Source of the DNA: Bacillota bacterium
GTDB lineage: Bacteria; Bacillota; Clostridia; Lachnospirales; Lachnospiraceae
Direction of reading: 5' to 3'
Length of the DNA: 64,000 bases
Assembly: GCA_023398375.1 (NCBI GenBank)
Contig: JAEWSH010000051.1
Span: forward strand, 620,001 to 684,000
Both the position numbers and the translations under genes were made by a program. The notes under the pieces are model-generated. The model saw only the letters and a program-made list of their open reading frames with translations, had not been told where the DNA came from and searched no databases. Below are positions 8,506-17,959 of the stretch, piece after piece. The stretch's first letter is position 1, and each line of letters starts with the position of its first letter.

Positions 8506-10269
8506 TTAATTCATCAGTCCATAGCCCATAATCACGCTGCTGTTTAGGTCATAATCTCGGACTTTACAGGCATCGCCGGAGTTGCCCTCTACGGTATAGA
8601 CACGGCTACCGTCTGTGCCGATAACAATGCCCACATGGTCGGAATGCCCATCGCCCTCCCAATCAAAGAAAATAACATCTCCGGGGGCAATGTCACTGTA
8701 TCCACGATTTGCCCATCGTCCATTTGAGGAGAAGTACGGCACACCTTGGCTTTGACAGGCGGCAAACTTAGGCTCACTGTATCCGGCTTGGTTAAGTACC
8801 CACGATACAAAGCAGGCACACCATTCCACACGGCTGTTAAAACCATACCATGACCAGTAGGGCTGACCGCCTACATTGCCTACCTGTGAAAGTGCAATAT
8901 CCACGGTGTTTTGGTTGCCTTGCCGTTCTCCGTTTACAAGCTCCACACCGCTTAAATCAGTGGAGGGGCTGCCATCTATCGAGCCGCCGCCAAAGAGCAG
9001 GGGTTTGTTACCCTTGGTTTGCAGATAAACATTGTACATTTGTAGCTGTTCGGCAGTAAGCAGACTGTTTGCCACGGTATTTATGGAGTTGTTTGTGAGC
9101 TTCACATTCAAGATGTAATAGTCATAGGGTACTTCCACAGTGTAAGTATCAGAATGGGAAGTGCCATCCTCATCTGTCCATGAGTCCGTCCTTGTTTCGG
9201 TGCGATAGCGTACCTCCACCGTTTCGGTAAGCGTGAGTTTGTATTGCTTTTCAAAGACTGTCTGCAATTCGCCCTGTACTTCGCTTGCCTTGAAATATTT
9301 CTGTAAGGCGGTAAGGTAGGAAGCAAGCTGATGAGGGTCGTGTCCTATGGTATCTAATTCATAGCGGTACTCATCATAATCAGGATAATCCCTTTCGATA
9401 CTATCAATCTGTGCTTGCAGTGCCGTTTCAAGTGCGGTGTAATCGTCATTTGCGGAAATAAGCTCCTCATTTTCAGAGGTGTACGAGGTTGATACCACAT
9501 TGGATATTGCTCCTTGAAACATCACCGAGCAGGAGGACACTGCACTACTGATAACGGTAATAAGCAGAAGCAAAGCAAGAATAATAAACAGTACCTTTGG
9601 ATTTTTGGCGATTGCAGCCGCCGATTTTGATATTGTATCTGCCCCTTTTTTAACTGCTGATTTTGCGGTGGTGGCTGTGGTCTGTGCGGTTTTTGCTCCT
9701 TTGCCGTACCTTGTGGCAATGTACTGCTTTTTGATAGCTCTCTTTTGCTGAAAGCGAGATATAGGGTTGCTTGCCGCCTGCGGATCATCTCTCAAACTTT
9801 TCGTATAAAGGACATTTACATCGGCTTGTATGCTCTTTTTCTCAGCCTTTGCCAAGTTGCGGTAGGGCTTTAGCTTGTGGGAATGGTAGGCACTTTGGAC
9901 ACGGTGAACGGTAAATTCTCCTGCCTTTTCTGTACTGTGTGCCGCTTCAAGCCCCACATTGTCCTGCTCATCTTCACTGATTTTTTTATGCACAGCAGAT
10001 AGGGCGGCTCTTTGCGGAGCTTTTTTAATGCCATGTGTAAGTTTAGAGGACGGTTTGGGTTTATCCACTTCCTCAAAATGCAAACACACCTTTGTTTTGC
10101 CTGTTTCGGCATCAAAGGTGCGTTCTTTGGTTTTGACTGTCTTTTTGGGAATGTTGGCTTGAGCCTTTTCCAGTCTATCAGCGGCTTTTTCCGATTTTGC
10201 TATGGGCTTTTTTAAAGTGGGGTCGGCTCGTTCTTCCTCGGTAAATTGAAGCCTTGATTGTTTTTTCAT
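8506..10269 (-). CDS. Conjugative-element cell wall hydrolase with CHAP-type domain (CD1108 family)
   Basis: The product has 587 residues from the ATG at 10269; a GTG three bases earlier is an alternative. The first ~220 residues are basic and Ala/Lys-rich (cytoplasmic). One membrane helix follows (VLFIILALLLLITVIS, residues ~230-247). An extracytoplasmic coiled region comes next, and a C-terminal amidase/peptidase domain with the catalytic Cys in WCACFVSW and His in HSDHVGIV. Such VirB1/CwlT-like enzymes open peptidoglycan locally so the conjugation channel can cross the Gram-positive wall. It lies directly downstream of virB4, as expected for a transfer operon. Confidence 0.88.
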   Translation of the reverse strand: MKKQSRLQFTEEERADPTLKKPIAKSEKAADRLEKAQANIPKKTVKTKERTFDAETGKTKVCLHFEEVDKPKPSSKLTHGIKKAPQRAALSAVHKKISEDEQDNVGLEAAHSTEKAGEFTVHRVQSAYHSHKLKPYRNLAKAEKKSIQADVNVLYTKSLRDDPQAASNPISRFQQKRAIKKQYIATRYGKGAKTAQTTATTAKSAVKKGADTISKSAAAIAKNPKVLFIILALLLLITVISSAVSSCSVMFQGAISNVVSTSYTSENEELISANDDYTALETALQAQIDSIERDYPDYDEYRYELDTIGHDPHQLASYLTALQKYFKASEVQGELQTVFEKQYKLTLTETVEVRYRTETRTDSWTDEDGTSHSDTYTVEVPYDYYILNVKLTNNSINTVANSLLTAEQLQMYNVYLQTKGNKPLLFGGGSIDGSPSTDLSGVELVNGERQGNQNTVDIALSQVGNVGGQPYWSWYGFNSRVEWCACFVSWVLNQAGYSEPKFAACQSQGVPYFSSNGRWANRGYSDIAPGDVIFFDWEGDGHSDHVGIVIGTDGSRVYTVEGNSGDACKVRDYDLNSSVIMGYGLMN

Positions 10270-10281
10270 CACACACCGCCT

Positions 10282-12678
10282 TTACTCTTGCTTGGTTTCA
10301 TCAAGCTTCGTAGTCATAATGCTGTAAAGTTCAGTGTTTTTCGGGAATTTATCCACGAATGGCAAAATGACGTTGCCATAAAAGAGCAGTCCCTCACCGA
10401 CACCGCTGCCTGTGACATAGGAGAGCTGATGAGGGGAAATGTTGAGTTGCTTGGCAAGTATCTGCCTATCGCCTGCGGCTTGGTTGAGCATATATACAAA
10501 GTCGCTGTTTTCAAAGATGTTCTCAACCTCACGAGAGGATAACAGGTCTTTGATATTCTGCGTAATGGCTGTGGGAATACCGCCCCATTTACGAAAGCGT
10601 TTCCAAATCTCAACCGAGTAGGCGGCGGTCTGTTCCTCTTTCAAAAGCAAATGAAATTCGTCCATGTAGTAGCGAGTGGAGCGTTTTTCCGCACGGTTGA
10701 CCGTTACCCTGTTCCAAACTTGGTCTTGCACCACAAGCATACCGAGCTTTTTAAGCTGTTTGCCCAGTTCCTTAATATCAAAGCAGACAAGGCGGTTTTG
10801 AATATCCACATTGGTCTGATGGTTAAACACACTCAAACTACCAGTGACATAGATTTCAAGGGCGGAACGGATATGCTTTGCTTCTTTTTCCTCCTGTCTG
10901 CCAAGGGCATCATACAAATCACCTAAGATGGGCATTTTAGCAGGGTCGGGGTCGGCAAGATACTTTGCATATACAAGTGTTACGCAACGGTCAATAATGG
11001 ATTTCTCAACAGGTGTCAGTCCGTCCTTGCCACCAACAATCAGCTCACAAAGAGAGAGGATAAAATCACTCTTTAGGGCAAGGGGGCTATCGTCCTCAGA
11101 ATAGTTAAGGTTAATATCCATCGGGTTGATGTACTGGCTGCTTGTGGGAGAGATTTTAATAACCTGTCCTTTGAGCCTTTGCACAAGGGAAAAATATTCG
11201 CCCTCGGGGTCACATACGATGATGTCATCGGTGGTGATGAGAAACACATTGGTGATTTCTCTTTTAGCAGAGAAACTCTTGCCACTGCCCGGTGTGCCGA
11301 GGATTAACCCATTAGGGTTTTTTAGTTGCTTACGGTCTACCATGATAAGATTGCTTGAAAGAGCGTTCAGCCCATAGTACAAGGCTTCACCGCCGGACTG
11401 AAAAAGCTCCTGCGTGGTAAAGGGTACAAAAATAGCGGTGCTTGAGGTAGTCAAGCTCCGCTGAATGGGTATAAGGTTTTTGCCAAGGGGCAGAGAGGAC
11501 ATAAAGCCCTGTTCCTGCTGATAGTCAAGCCTTATAAGGGTACAGTTGTGCTTGTTGGCAATACCGCTTGCTTGCAGCAGAATATTGTCCAGTTCCTTTT
11601 TACTGTCAGCCGTGTTCAGCACAAGGAATGTCATTAAAAACATTCGCTCGTTACGGCTCTGCAAATCGGCAAGGAGCTTCTTTGCTTCACCGCCGTAGGT
11701 GGCAAGGTCGGAGGGGATAATATCCATATCATATCCTGCCCGTACTGCCTTTTTCTGTTCCTCAATTTTCATCTTATCGAGGTCTGTAATCTTTCGCTTA
11801 ATGGTTTTAATGGCTTTCATCTGGTCTACCGACTGAATGTGCATGGTGACAATGAGGTTGCTTTCCATTTCTAAAAAGTCTGACAGCACACGGTCATTCA
11901 GCTCGGGTGCGAGTATTTGCAAAAAGGACATTGCACCGTATTTGCCACCTGTTCTGAAAGTGCCTTTTTCCTTAAACTCAAAAGAGGACGGAGCGATAAA
12001 GTCCTTAGTGCTAAGCCCCGAAGGAGCAAGCCATTTCCATTCAAAAGCAAAGGGGTCGTTTCCGCCCATTCTGAGAATGTTGTGTATGAGTTTCAGCCGT
12101 TCTCTGCCATCAAGGGAAGTAAGCTGTACCCCAAGCCGCTTAAAAGCGTTCCAAAGGTCATTTTCAATGCGTTCCAAACGGGGCTTTGCAATTTTGATGT
12201 TATCTGATTCAATGGCGAAAGTGAGGTACTTGGTTTTCACAAGTCCGTTGTTGCCCCTTGAAAGTTGATTGTGCAGCATCTCGGTGTACTCTGTTCGGAT
12301 ACTGTCAAAATCATCTGCCTGTGGAGCGATGAATACGCTTTTTTCATAGTCCTTTGCGTTGGCTGTGGTGTTAAGGAATGTGAGCTGAAATTTGATAGTA
12401 CTGTCAAAGTAGTTGAGGAAATCACACCAACTTTCAAAGATGGCAGTCTTGTCCTCGTTCTGTGCAATCTGATAATTGATGTCACCAAATTGCAGGGTTT
12501 TGGTGTAGAGCTTATTGCCTACATGACAGATACCATCGGGAAAAATATGACGGTAAGGAATACTGTCCTGTGCCGATTTTACTCCTTTGGGCTTATCACT
12601 CGCCCTTTGCACCGCAGTTGCGATGCTCTGTCTTTCTGCTCGTGTAAGTTTTACGGGCTTCTTTTCGATTTTTGACAA
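10282..12678 (-). CDS. VirB4-like conjugation ATPase
   Basis: The product has 798 residues. The start is TTG at 12678 with AGGAGG about nine bases upstream. Walker A GTPGSGKS is at 461-468, and a Walker B-like RYYMDEFHLLL lies further on, with a TraC/VirB4-type N-terminal half. VirB4 ATPases power assembly of the type IV secretion channel at the cytoplasmic face of the membrane. Its start overlaps the end of the PrgI gene by 83 nt, so translation is probably coupled. In Gram-positive systems this gene pairs with PrgI, which sits immediately upstream. Confidence 0.93.
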   Translation of the reverse strand: MSKIEKKPVKLTRAERQSIATAVQRASDKPKGVKSAQDSIPYRHIFPDGICHVGNKLYTKTLQFGDINYQIAQNEDKTAIFESWCDFLNYFDSTIKFQLTFLNTTANAKDYEKSVFIAPQADDFDSIRTEYTEMLHNQLSRGNNGLVKTKYLTFAIESDNIKIAKPRLERIENDLWNAFKRLGVQLTSLDGRERLKLIHNILRMGGNDPFAFEWKWLAPSGLSTKDFIAPSSFEFKEKGTFRTGGKYGAMSFLQILAPELNDRVLSDFLEMESNLIVTMHIQSVDQMKAIKTIKRKITDLDKMKIEEQKKAVRAGYDMDIIPSDLATYGGEAKKLLADLQSRNERMFLMTFLVLNTADSKKELDNILLQASGIANKHNCTLIRLDYQQEQGFMSSLPLGKNLIPIQRSLTTSSTAIFVPFTTQELFQSGGEALYYGLNALSSNLIMVDRKQLKNPNGLILGTPGSGKSFSAKREITNVFLITTDDIIVCDPEGEYFSLVQRLKGQVIKISPTSSQYINPMDINLNYSEDDSPLALKSDFILSLCELIVGGKDGLTPVEKSIIDRCVTLVYAKYLADPDPAKMPILGDLYDALGRQEEKEAKHIRSALEIYVTGSLSVFNHQTNVDIQNRLVCFDIKELGKQLKKLGMLVVQDQVWNRVTVNRAEKRSTRYYMDEFHLLLKEEQTAAYSVEIWKRFRKWGGIPTAITQNIKDLLSSREVENIFENSDFVYMLNQAAGDRQILAKQLNISPHQLSYVTGSGVGEGLLFYGNVILPFVDKFPKNTELYSIMTTKLDETKQE

Positions 12679-13030
12679 TGCTATTTACCTCCTTGTCTAA
12701 TTGATATTGCCGTTCCAGTAGCGGATAGAAATTATCCGTCCTGTAAGGTCTTTGTTTGGGGTTAAGAAAACGCACCGATACATAGTTTTTGAGCATTACT
12801 TCAAGCGGCTGACCGTGCTTTTCGTACATGGCAAACATAAATAGCGGCAGCATGAGAAACATCATAACCAGTACCGCAGGGCTAATGCCGATGTAGTCCT
12901 TGAGAATGAAAAAAGGCGGTAATCCTACCGCCAGTGCCGCCGAAAAGCAGATGAGCTGCCGTTTGGTGAGATTTAGCATCACCTTTGTTTTTACATTGCT
13001 TAAATCCTTGGGGATTGGTACATAAGCCAT
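12596..13030 (-). CDS. prgI: PrgI family type IV secretion membrane protein
   Basis: The product has 144 residues. The N-terminus MAYVPIPKDLSNVKTKVML, followed by two close membrane helices (about residues 25-45 and 50-70), is the PrgI (VirB3-like) signature. The C-terminal tail is hydrophilic and basic. PrgI proteins anchor VirB4 at the membrane in Gram-positive conjugation systems. The gene overlaps virB4, and the last ~27 codons are read in both frames; the tail sequence there is low-complexity and may be unconstrained. Confidence 0.85.
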   Translation of the reverse strand: MAYVPIPKDLSNVKTKVMLNLTKRQLICFSAALAVGLPPFFILKDYIGISPAVLVMMFLMLPLFMFAMYEKHGQPLEVMLKNYVSVRFLNPKQRPYRTDNFYPLLERQYQLDKEVNSIVKNRKEARKTYTSRKTEHRNCGAKGE

Positions 13031-13064
13031 AAATTCTCCTTTCTGCCCTATGGGGCAAATTCAG

Positions 13065-13928
13065 TTAGTGTGCTGAAAAAATACTTTTAGCCAGTGTCCC
13101 AGTCTTAAAGAGAGAGAAGCAAAGCAGTACCGTGTACATCATACAAGTCCAAATTGCTCCGATGGGGTCGCCGTCTGTTGCGATGGACTGAATAAGCACG
13201 GCATAAATGCCAACGCACACCATAATAAGAAAACCTTGAAATGCGAGGGCAAGCAAAGCCTTGAGATAGTTTTGTCCCATATTCCATTCCTTGCTCTGCA
13301 TGGTGGCGATGGGGATAGCTCCGAGAGAGGTCATAAGGTAGATTTCAAGCATTCTTCCGTACACGATAATAAAGACGCAGACGCTTAATGCCCACATGAT
13401 AATCCCCATGAGAAAGCTTTGCAGATACAGTCCTAAAAGTGTGCCTATATCCATTTCAAGCAGACTTTCACGCAAGGCATCTATGGTTTCTACCCCTATA
13501 GCAGTATCGGTGAGAATTACCCCTGCCGCATTAGAAATAACCGACTGTGCCACATCAAATATCCCCATCATAATGGGAAATGTGTTTGTGACCAGTACCA
13601 CAGCGATAAAGGTTTTCATCATCCACTTAAAAATGTCTGAGGGTGGGAAGTCGTGCAGATTGTTTCTGTCAATGACCATTTGTATCAGCTCGTAGCACAT
13701 CACAAAGGTCAAAATTATTCCGGCTATGGGCATGATAACGGTGTCCGATAAGTTTTGTATCATAGAAAAAATACCGCCATTCCACGCTGACGGTGTTTTC
13801 CCTACATCTCCGGCAATTCTTGCAACTTCGGAATTGATGTTATCGAACAAGCCTGTTAAATTACCCATAATGCCGTCAACGAGCAGATTGGTTATCCACT
13901 CGTTGATTGCATCAAGGATAAAATCCAT
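13065..13928 (-). CDS. VirB6/TrbL-like conjugal transfer membrane protein (CD1112 family)
   Basis: The product has 287 residues with about six hydrophobic helices (for example TVIMPIAGIILTFVMCYEL and FLIMVCVGIYAVLI). An N-terminal amphipathic region begins MDFILDAINEWITN. A central loop contains VISNAAGVILTD. This matches the CD1112 family of VirB6/TrbL-like channel proteins of Tn1549-type ICEs. It should form the inner-membrane part of the DNA channel. It lies between the Maff2 peptide and PrgI with 10- to 34-nt gaps, in one operon. Confidence 0.85.
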   Translation of the reverse strand: MDFILDAINEWITNLLVDGIMGNLTGLFDNINSEVARIAGDVGKTPSAWNGGIFSMIQNLSDTVIMPIAGIILTFVMCYELIQMVIDRNNLHDFPPSDIFKWMMKTFIAVVLVTNTFPIMMGIFDVAQSVISNAAGVILTDTAIGVETIDALRESLLEMDIGTLLGLYLQSFLMGIIMWALSVCVFIIVYGRMLEIYLMTSLGAIPIATMQSKEWNMGQNYLKALLALAFQGFLIMVCVGIYAVLIQSIATDGDPIGAIWTCMMYTVLLCFSLFKTGTLAKSIFSAH

Positions 13929-13938
13929 AAGCTACTCC

Positions 13939-14151
13939 TTAGAACAATCCGGAAAGAAGCGGTACAAGGGTCATGCCAATCAGTGCTACGCCACCGCCTG
14001 CCATGAGCTGCTTCATGCCCTGTGATTTTGCACCGGGGTTGTCATTGCCGTAGCCCTCCAAGAGATTGATTACGCCCCAAATACCAAGTCCTGCACCAAG
14101 AGCGATTACGAGTGTCTGCAATACTGTTACTGCCTGATTAAAAAATTCCAT
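13939..14151 (-). CDS. Maff2 family small membrane protein, pilin-like
   Basis: The product has 70 residues from the ATG at 14151, preceded by AAAGGAG. Two membrane helices flank a Gly/Asn-rich turn (LLEGYGNDNPGAKSQGMKQL). The N-terminus is MEFFNQAVTVLQTLV. This is the Maff2 family, always found just upstream of the VirB6-like gene in these elements. Size and topology resemble VirB2-type pilins, so a channel or surface subunit role is plausible but unproven. It heads the downstream transcription unit, behind two hairpins. Confidence 0.85.
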   Translation of the reverse strand: MEFFNQAVTVLQTLVIALGAGLGIWGVINLLEGYGNDNPGAKSQGMKQLMAGGGVALIGMTLVPLLSGLF

Positions 14152-14208
14152 AGTTTTGTTCTCCTTTAAATTTGTTTTGGTTTGGTTGATAGACTTCTGC
14201 AATAAAAA

Positions 14209-14230
14209 AACGCTGTACACTGACAGCGTT
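14209..14230 (-). terminator. Terminator between virD4 and the Maff2 gene
   Basis: A perfect 8-bp stem (14209-14216 with 14223-14230) has a 6-nt loop and is followed on the minus strand by a run of seven T. It splits the transfer region into an upstream virD4 unit and a downstream channel unit. Confidence 0.75.
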
Positions 14231-14284
14231 AAATCACCACAATCATAGGCAACACCCCTTTCCGTGTGGTTGTATCTATATAAA

Positions 14285-14310
14285 AAGCACCACCGTAAAC
14301 GGCAGTGCTT
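14285..14310 (-). terminator. Hairpin directly after the virD4 stop codon
   Basis: AAGCAC pairs with GTGCTT and CCG with CGG around a TAAA loop, with a two-base internal loop. On the minus strand it is followed by TTTTTATA. It lies 1 nt after the virD4 stop codon. Together with the hairpin at 14209 it makes a double stop. Confidence 0.6.
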
Positions 14311-14311
14311 A

Positions 14312-16096
14312 TTACCCCTCTGAGGGCTTGGGTTCGGTTGTTTCTTCCTTGCTCATGTCATAGACCTCGTACACATCACTCCCTTTGAGCTTTAGTTTTG
14401 TGGATAAGAATTTTTCAATATCAAAAGCGTTCTTCTTATCAAAGTCGGATAGGTACTTGTATTTCGGGTGCTTTGTGATGTCGTATTTTTCGCTGAAAAA
14501 GGGTCGCACACCTCTAAGTTGCAAGATACATTTACCGCCGTCCATAACAGAAAGCTCGTCCATTGACATGAGTTCTTTTCCAAGCCGCTGATAATTGATA
14601 CCATAGCTGCGTTGACTGCCCCTTGTGTCGGAGGTATTGAACATATCAATGGTTTCCTTACCCAAGGTTTCGGTTAAGTCTTTGAGGGTGGTTTTCTCCT
14701 TACCGCCAAGGAAAATCATGCTGTCACAGTTGCCGATTATAGTATCGGAATTATCCTTATAAAGTGCTTTGAGCTGTGATTGTGCCTGCAACACAAGGCA
14801 AGCGGAGATTTCACGACTTCGGATTGTTGCCATGAGCTTTTCGAGGTTTGGTATCTGCCCGATGTTGGCACATTCATCAATTAAGCACCGCACATGAACA
14901 GGAAGTCTGCCACCGTATACATCATCTGCTTTATCACATAGCAGATTAAAAAGCTGTGTATAGCACATAGATACAAGAAAGTTGAATGTTGCATCGGTGT
15001 CGCTGATGATGATAAACAAGGCGGTTTTTCTGTCCCCGAGAGCATCAAGCTCCAGTTCGTCATAGGCGGTCAGTTCCCGTAGCTCTTTAATGTCAAAGGG
15101 GGCTAATCTTGCACCACATGAAATAAGGATAGATTTCGCTGTTTTGCCTGCGGCTAATTTGTATTTCTTATATTGCCTTACGGCAAAGTGCTGTGGGTCT
15201 TTTTCCTCAAGTCTATCAAACATCAAATCCACATTGTTCTTGAACTCCTCATCGTCCTCACGGACTTCACTGGCATTGATAAACTCAATCAGTGTTGTGA
15301 AGTTCTGCTCATGTTCGGGGGCTTCATAGTAGATGTAGGCAATGAGGGCGGTATAGAGCAGGGTTTCTGCTTTTACCCAAAAATCGTCACCGGCTTTGCC
15401 CTCGCCCTTGGTGTTGGCAATCAGAGTGGTGACGAGTTTCAAAATGTCCTTTTCACTTCTGATGTAGGCAAAAGGGTTATAGTGCATAGATTTCTTGAAA
15501 TTGATGGTGTTTAGGATTTTCACCTTGTAGCCCTCACGAAGCAGCAGCTTGCCACACTCAATGACGATTGAGCCTTTTGGGTCGGTAACAACATAGGAGC
15601 TGTGGCACTGCATAAGGTTTGGTTTCAGCCAAAACCTTGTTTTGCCCGAGCCGGAGCCGCCCACAATCAGCACATTTTTATTTCGTGCTGTCTTGGGGTC
15701 TTTGGGGCGGTTATTCATAGTCAGCAGTTCTGTTTGGGTAAGTATCACATTGTTTTGGAATGTGGGGTGTACATACGGCTCAATGTCTTTTGCATTACCC
15801 CAACGGGCAGAACCATACTCCACACCCTTGCGGTACTTCTTGGCATTTTTGCTGCGTATATAGATAACCAGTCGGAGTAAGCCGCCAATGGCAAGCCCAA
15901 TCAGCAAATCCGTTGGATAAAAGGACGGTAGTGGTACTGCTAAGGCTTTTGAAAATCCATTGCCTAAGCCGAGTATCTTTTCTCCCAAATCAACACCGCT
16001 TGTATACCGCCATGCTTCGGGTAGTTTGGTGAACAGCAGCCCCAACACAAGGTAAGGGATATTAAGAACAAGGAGCTTTTTCATCTTTTTACTCAT
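14312..16096 (-). CDS. VirD4/TraG-type coupling protein
   Basis: The product has 594 residues. Two N-terminal membrane helices lie at about 8-24 and 60-80. Walker A GGSGSGKT is at 146-153, and a TraG/VirD4 core follows (HVRCLIDECANIGQIPNL carries Walker B). Coupling proteins bring the relaxase-DNA complex to the secretion channel and use ATP for transfer. The ATG overlaps the TGA of the PcfB gene (ATGA), as in pCF10, where PcfB and the coupling protein PcfC work together. The C-terminus ends in a short acidic tail. Confidence 0.95.
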   Translation of the reverse strand: MSKKMKKLLVLNIPYLVLGLLFTKLPEAWRYTSGVDLGEKILGLGNGFSKALAVPLPSFYPTDLLIGLAIGGLLRLVIYIRSKNAKKYRKGVEYGSARWGNAKDIEPYVHPTFQNNVILTQTELLTMNNRPKDPKTARNKNVLIVGGSGSGKTRFWLKPNLMQCHSSYVVTDPKGSIVIECGKLLLREGYKVKILNTINFKKSMHYNPFAYIRSEKDILKLVTTLIANTKGEGKAGDDFWVKAETLLYTALIAYIYYEAPEHEQNFTTLIEFINASEVREDDEEFKNNVDLMFDRLEEKDPQHFAVRQYKKYKLAAGKTAKSILISCGARLAPFDIKELRELTAYDELELDALGDRKTALFIIISDTDATFNFLVSMCYTQLFNLLCDKADDVYGGRLPVHVRCLIDECANIGQIPNLEKLMATIRSREISACLVLQAQSQLKALYKDNSDTIIGNCDSMIFLGGKEKTTLKDLTETLGKETIDMFNTSDTRGSQRSYGINYQRLGKELMSMDELSVMDGGKCILQLRGVRPFFSEKYDITKHPKYKYLSDFDKKNAFDIEKFLSTKLKLKGSDVYEVYDMSKEETTEPKPSEG

Positions 16097-16569
16097 AGGC
16101 TCTGCTCCTTGTCTTTGTGTTTTACCTTTTGGATAACGGTATTTTTCGCAAGTGCCGCAAGTTTTCTAAGCTCGGCAAGCACAGACGGACGAGCCGCCTT
16201 TTTCACCATATCTGCGGTGTATTCCTTAAAAGCATTGGTAATGGCATCGGCATCTTTGCCCTTAAAAAACACCACATATTTCGGTGGTATTTCATGCTTG
16301 TCTTTCATCACAGCAAAGTCCACACCGTATTTCTTCGCCACACGCTCAAAATCTTTGATGTTTTGGTCGGTAATTTCAATACTGGTCATGCCTTGACCTT
16401 GCCCTGCAAGCTGCTTTACTGATTGCTTCCCCTGTGGGATAGTGGGGTGGGTTTGCTTATCCTTTAAGTGTGCAAGCAGTTTGACGATAGCTTTTTTCAA
16501 CTCTCTGCCAGTGAGCTTGCTTGCACTGATAGCAAGAGCAACGGTTTTCTGTTCCACTTCTTCCTGCAT
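16093..16569 (-). CDS. PcfB family protein (DUF3801)
   Basis: The product has 158 residues, highly charged, with a C-terminal basic tail (KVKHKDKEQSL). The order PcfB-VirD4 with a 4-nt overlap and the central segment IEITDQNIKDFERVAKKYGVDFAV identify it as the DUF3801/PcfB family. In pCF10, PcfB is a relaxosome accessory factor that binds the coupling protein. Here it would dock the processed ICE DNA at VirD4. Confidence 0.85.
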   Translation of the reverse strand: MQEEVEQKTVALAISASKLTGRELKKAIVKLLAHLKDKQTHPTIPQGKQSVKQLAGQGQGMTSIEITDQNIKDFERVAKKYGVDFAVMKDKHEIPPKYVVFFKGKDADAITNAFKEYTADMVKKAARPSVLAELRKLAALAKNTVIQKVKHKDKEQSL

Positions 16570-16604
16570 GAAAAATCCCTCCTTTCACGATTTATCGGGT
16601 ATCA

Positions 16605-16949
16605 CTATTCCTCTCTGCCTTGTCCCTTGACGGTCATAATACCCTCAAGGGTGGTAGCGGTGATGTTCAGCCTTTGGGCAATAGCAATGTCATTTTTTAC
16701 ATTTTCATCTACCACACTGCCGCATACCACAAGCACCCTTGCACGGCGAAGCATATCCCTTGCCATATCAATGCCGTCCTTATGCTCCTGTGGCACTTGG
16801 TCGCATAGGAACAGGGGTAGATAAAGGGGTGGGCAAACTGGTGTATATCCTGATTCATAGAGCTTTCTGCAATATTTAGCTGCCGTTTCGGTTACTTCAA
16901 ACTCGTTGTTACTCCATGCAGCGGTGATGTAAGCCATAGGTTTTCTCAT
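16605..16949 (-). CDS. Nucleoside-deoxyribosyltransferase-like small protein (DUF4406/DUF7768 type)
   Basis: The product has 114 residues with a Rossmann-like pattern: MAYITAAWS at the start, a strand-turn at ARVLVVCGSVVDENVKNDIAIA, and a conserved VCPPLYLPLFL segment. Such ICE-borne proteins are annotated as DUF4406 or DUF7768 and resemble the deoxyribosyltransferase fold. No substrate is known. It lies between the replication-type gene and pcfB on the same strand, with a ribosome binding site upstream of the ATG at 16949. Confidence 0.7.
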   Translation of the reverse strand: MRKPMAYITAAWSNNEFEVTETAAKYCRKLYESGYTPVCPPLYLPLFLCDQVPQEHKDGIDMARDMLRRARVLVVCGSVVDENVKNDIAIAQRLNITATTLEGIMTVKGQGREE

Positions 16950-16985
16950 ATTTCAATATCTCCTTTCATTTTTGGGTATGGAAAA

Positions 16986-17017
16986 AGGCACTTTGCAAAA
17001 TTTTTTACAAAGTGCCT
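16986..17017 (-). terminator. Hairpin at the 3' end of the DUF6017 gene
   Basis: A perfect 10-bp stem AGGCACTTTG/CAAAGTGCCT (16986-16995 with 17008-17017) overlaps the stop codon of the gene. It is followed on the minus strand by TTTTT and is likely a terminator or mRNA-stabilising 3' end. Confidence 0.7.
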
Positions 17018-17912
17018 AACGAGCTGGGCTGTATAAATCGTGATTGACCAAAGCCGAATAGTAGCTGTCTATGGTAGACGGTGCATTAAACAGCGTTGCA
17101 AGCAAATATCGCTTGATGTTCCGTACATAGGTGGTGTTTTTGTCTAAGCACTCAAACACATACTCGATATGGGACGAGGTGATTTTCAGCATCTTGTTTT
17201 TCACAAGCCTTGCAGGGTAATCCTCACCGGCAATGTTGATGGTGTCCTTGGTGGAACACAGGGTTTCGATGATGATGTCGGCTACTTCGTCCAAACGCTC
17301 ACGCATACCGATTTTGCCGTACTGCTTAAAATGATCGTACTCAATATTCTCATAGACCGTTTGCTTTATTTCTTCATAGTCATCGTATCCAATCCCATCA
17401 TATCCTGTGCTTTTCGGTTGTCCGTAAGGATAGGATTGATAAGGATTTGATGTTTCTGTATTTAATAAATCTTTCTTTGATTTATCAATAGTTTGTAGAT
17501 AAGTATTTAATTGGTGGGGATTATCCAAGATAGGCTCACCCTGTTTAGGGGTTTCCTGTATTGGCTTTTCCAAAGTTGGATTATCCCGTTTAGGTTGAGA
17601 TTGGCTTGTATCAAGGCTTTGCGGCTGCTCTAAAATGGTGTATTCGGTGGTGGTGAGCTGTCCCTTGTCGTTGCGAAGTCGCTTGCGAAGAACATAGCCC
17701 TGTTCTTCAAGCTCTTTTATTGTGCCGTTAATGCTGTCTATTCCGTCCTTACAGATGTAGGCAAGACCTTTTACCGTGTAATCCCAATCCTCTGGGAGCG
17801 ACAGCATAAGGGACAGCAAGCCCTTTGATTTGAGTGAAAGCTCTTTATTTCGTAAATGATGGTTTGCCATAACGGTGTAATCCTTCGTTTTTTCTATTCT
17901 GCACACAGCCAT
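17016..17912 (-). CDS. DUF6017 replication-initiator-like winged-helix protein
   Basis: The product has 298 residues from the ATG at 17912 (AGGAAGTGAGGA upstream). The N-terminal ~100 residues form a winged-helix domain (YTVMANHHLRNKELSLKSKG, then SINGTIKELEEQGYV), typical of RepA_N/phage replisome organiser proteins. A Pro/Gln/Ser-rich linker follows, with many Gln-Pro repeats. The C-terminal part (residues ~190-298) is the DUF6017 domain. These proteins are conserved in Tn1549-like ICEs and may drive intracellular ICE replication. It is the first large gene after the par module. Confidence 0.78.
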   Translation of the reverse strand: MAVCRIEKTKDYTVMANHHLRNKELSLKSKGLLSLMLSLPEDWDYTVKGLAYICKDGIDSINGTIKELEEQGYVLRKRLRNDKGQLTTTEYTILEQPQSLDTSQSQPKRDNPTLEKPIQETPKQGEPILDNPHQLNTYLQTIDKSKKDLLNTETSNPYQSYPYGQPKSTGYDGIGYDDYEEIKQTVYENIEYDHFKQYGKIGMRERLDEVADIIIETLCSTKDTINIAGEDYPARLVKNKMLKITSSHIEYVFECLDKNTTYVRNIKRYLLATLFNAPSTIDSYYSALVNHDLYSPAR

Positions 17913-17959
17913 TTCCTCACTTCCTTTCCTGCTGCGAGTAGCTGACACAGAGGTCAGTT

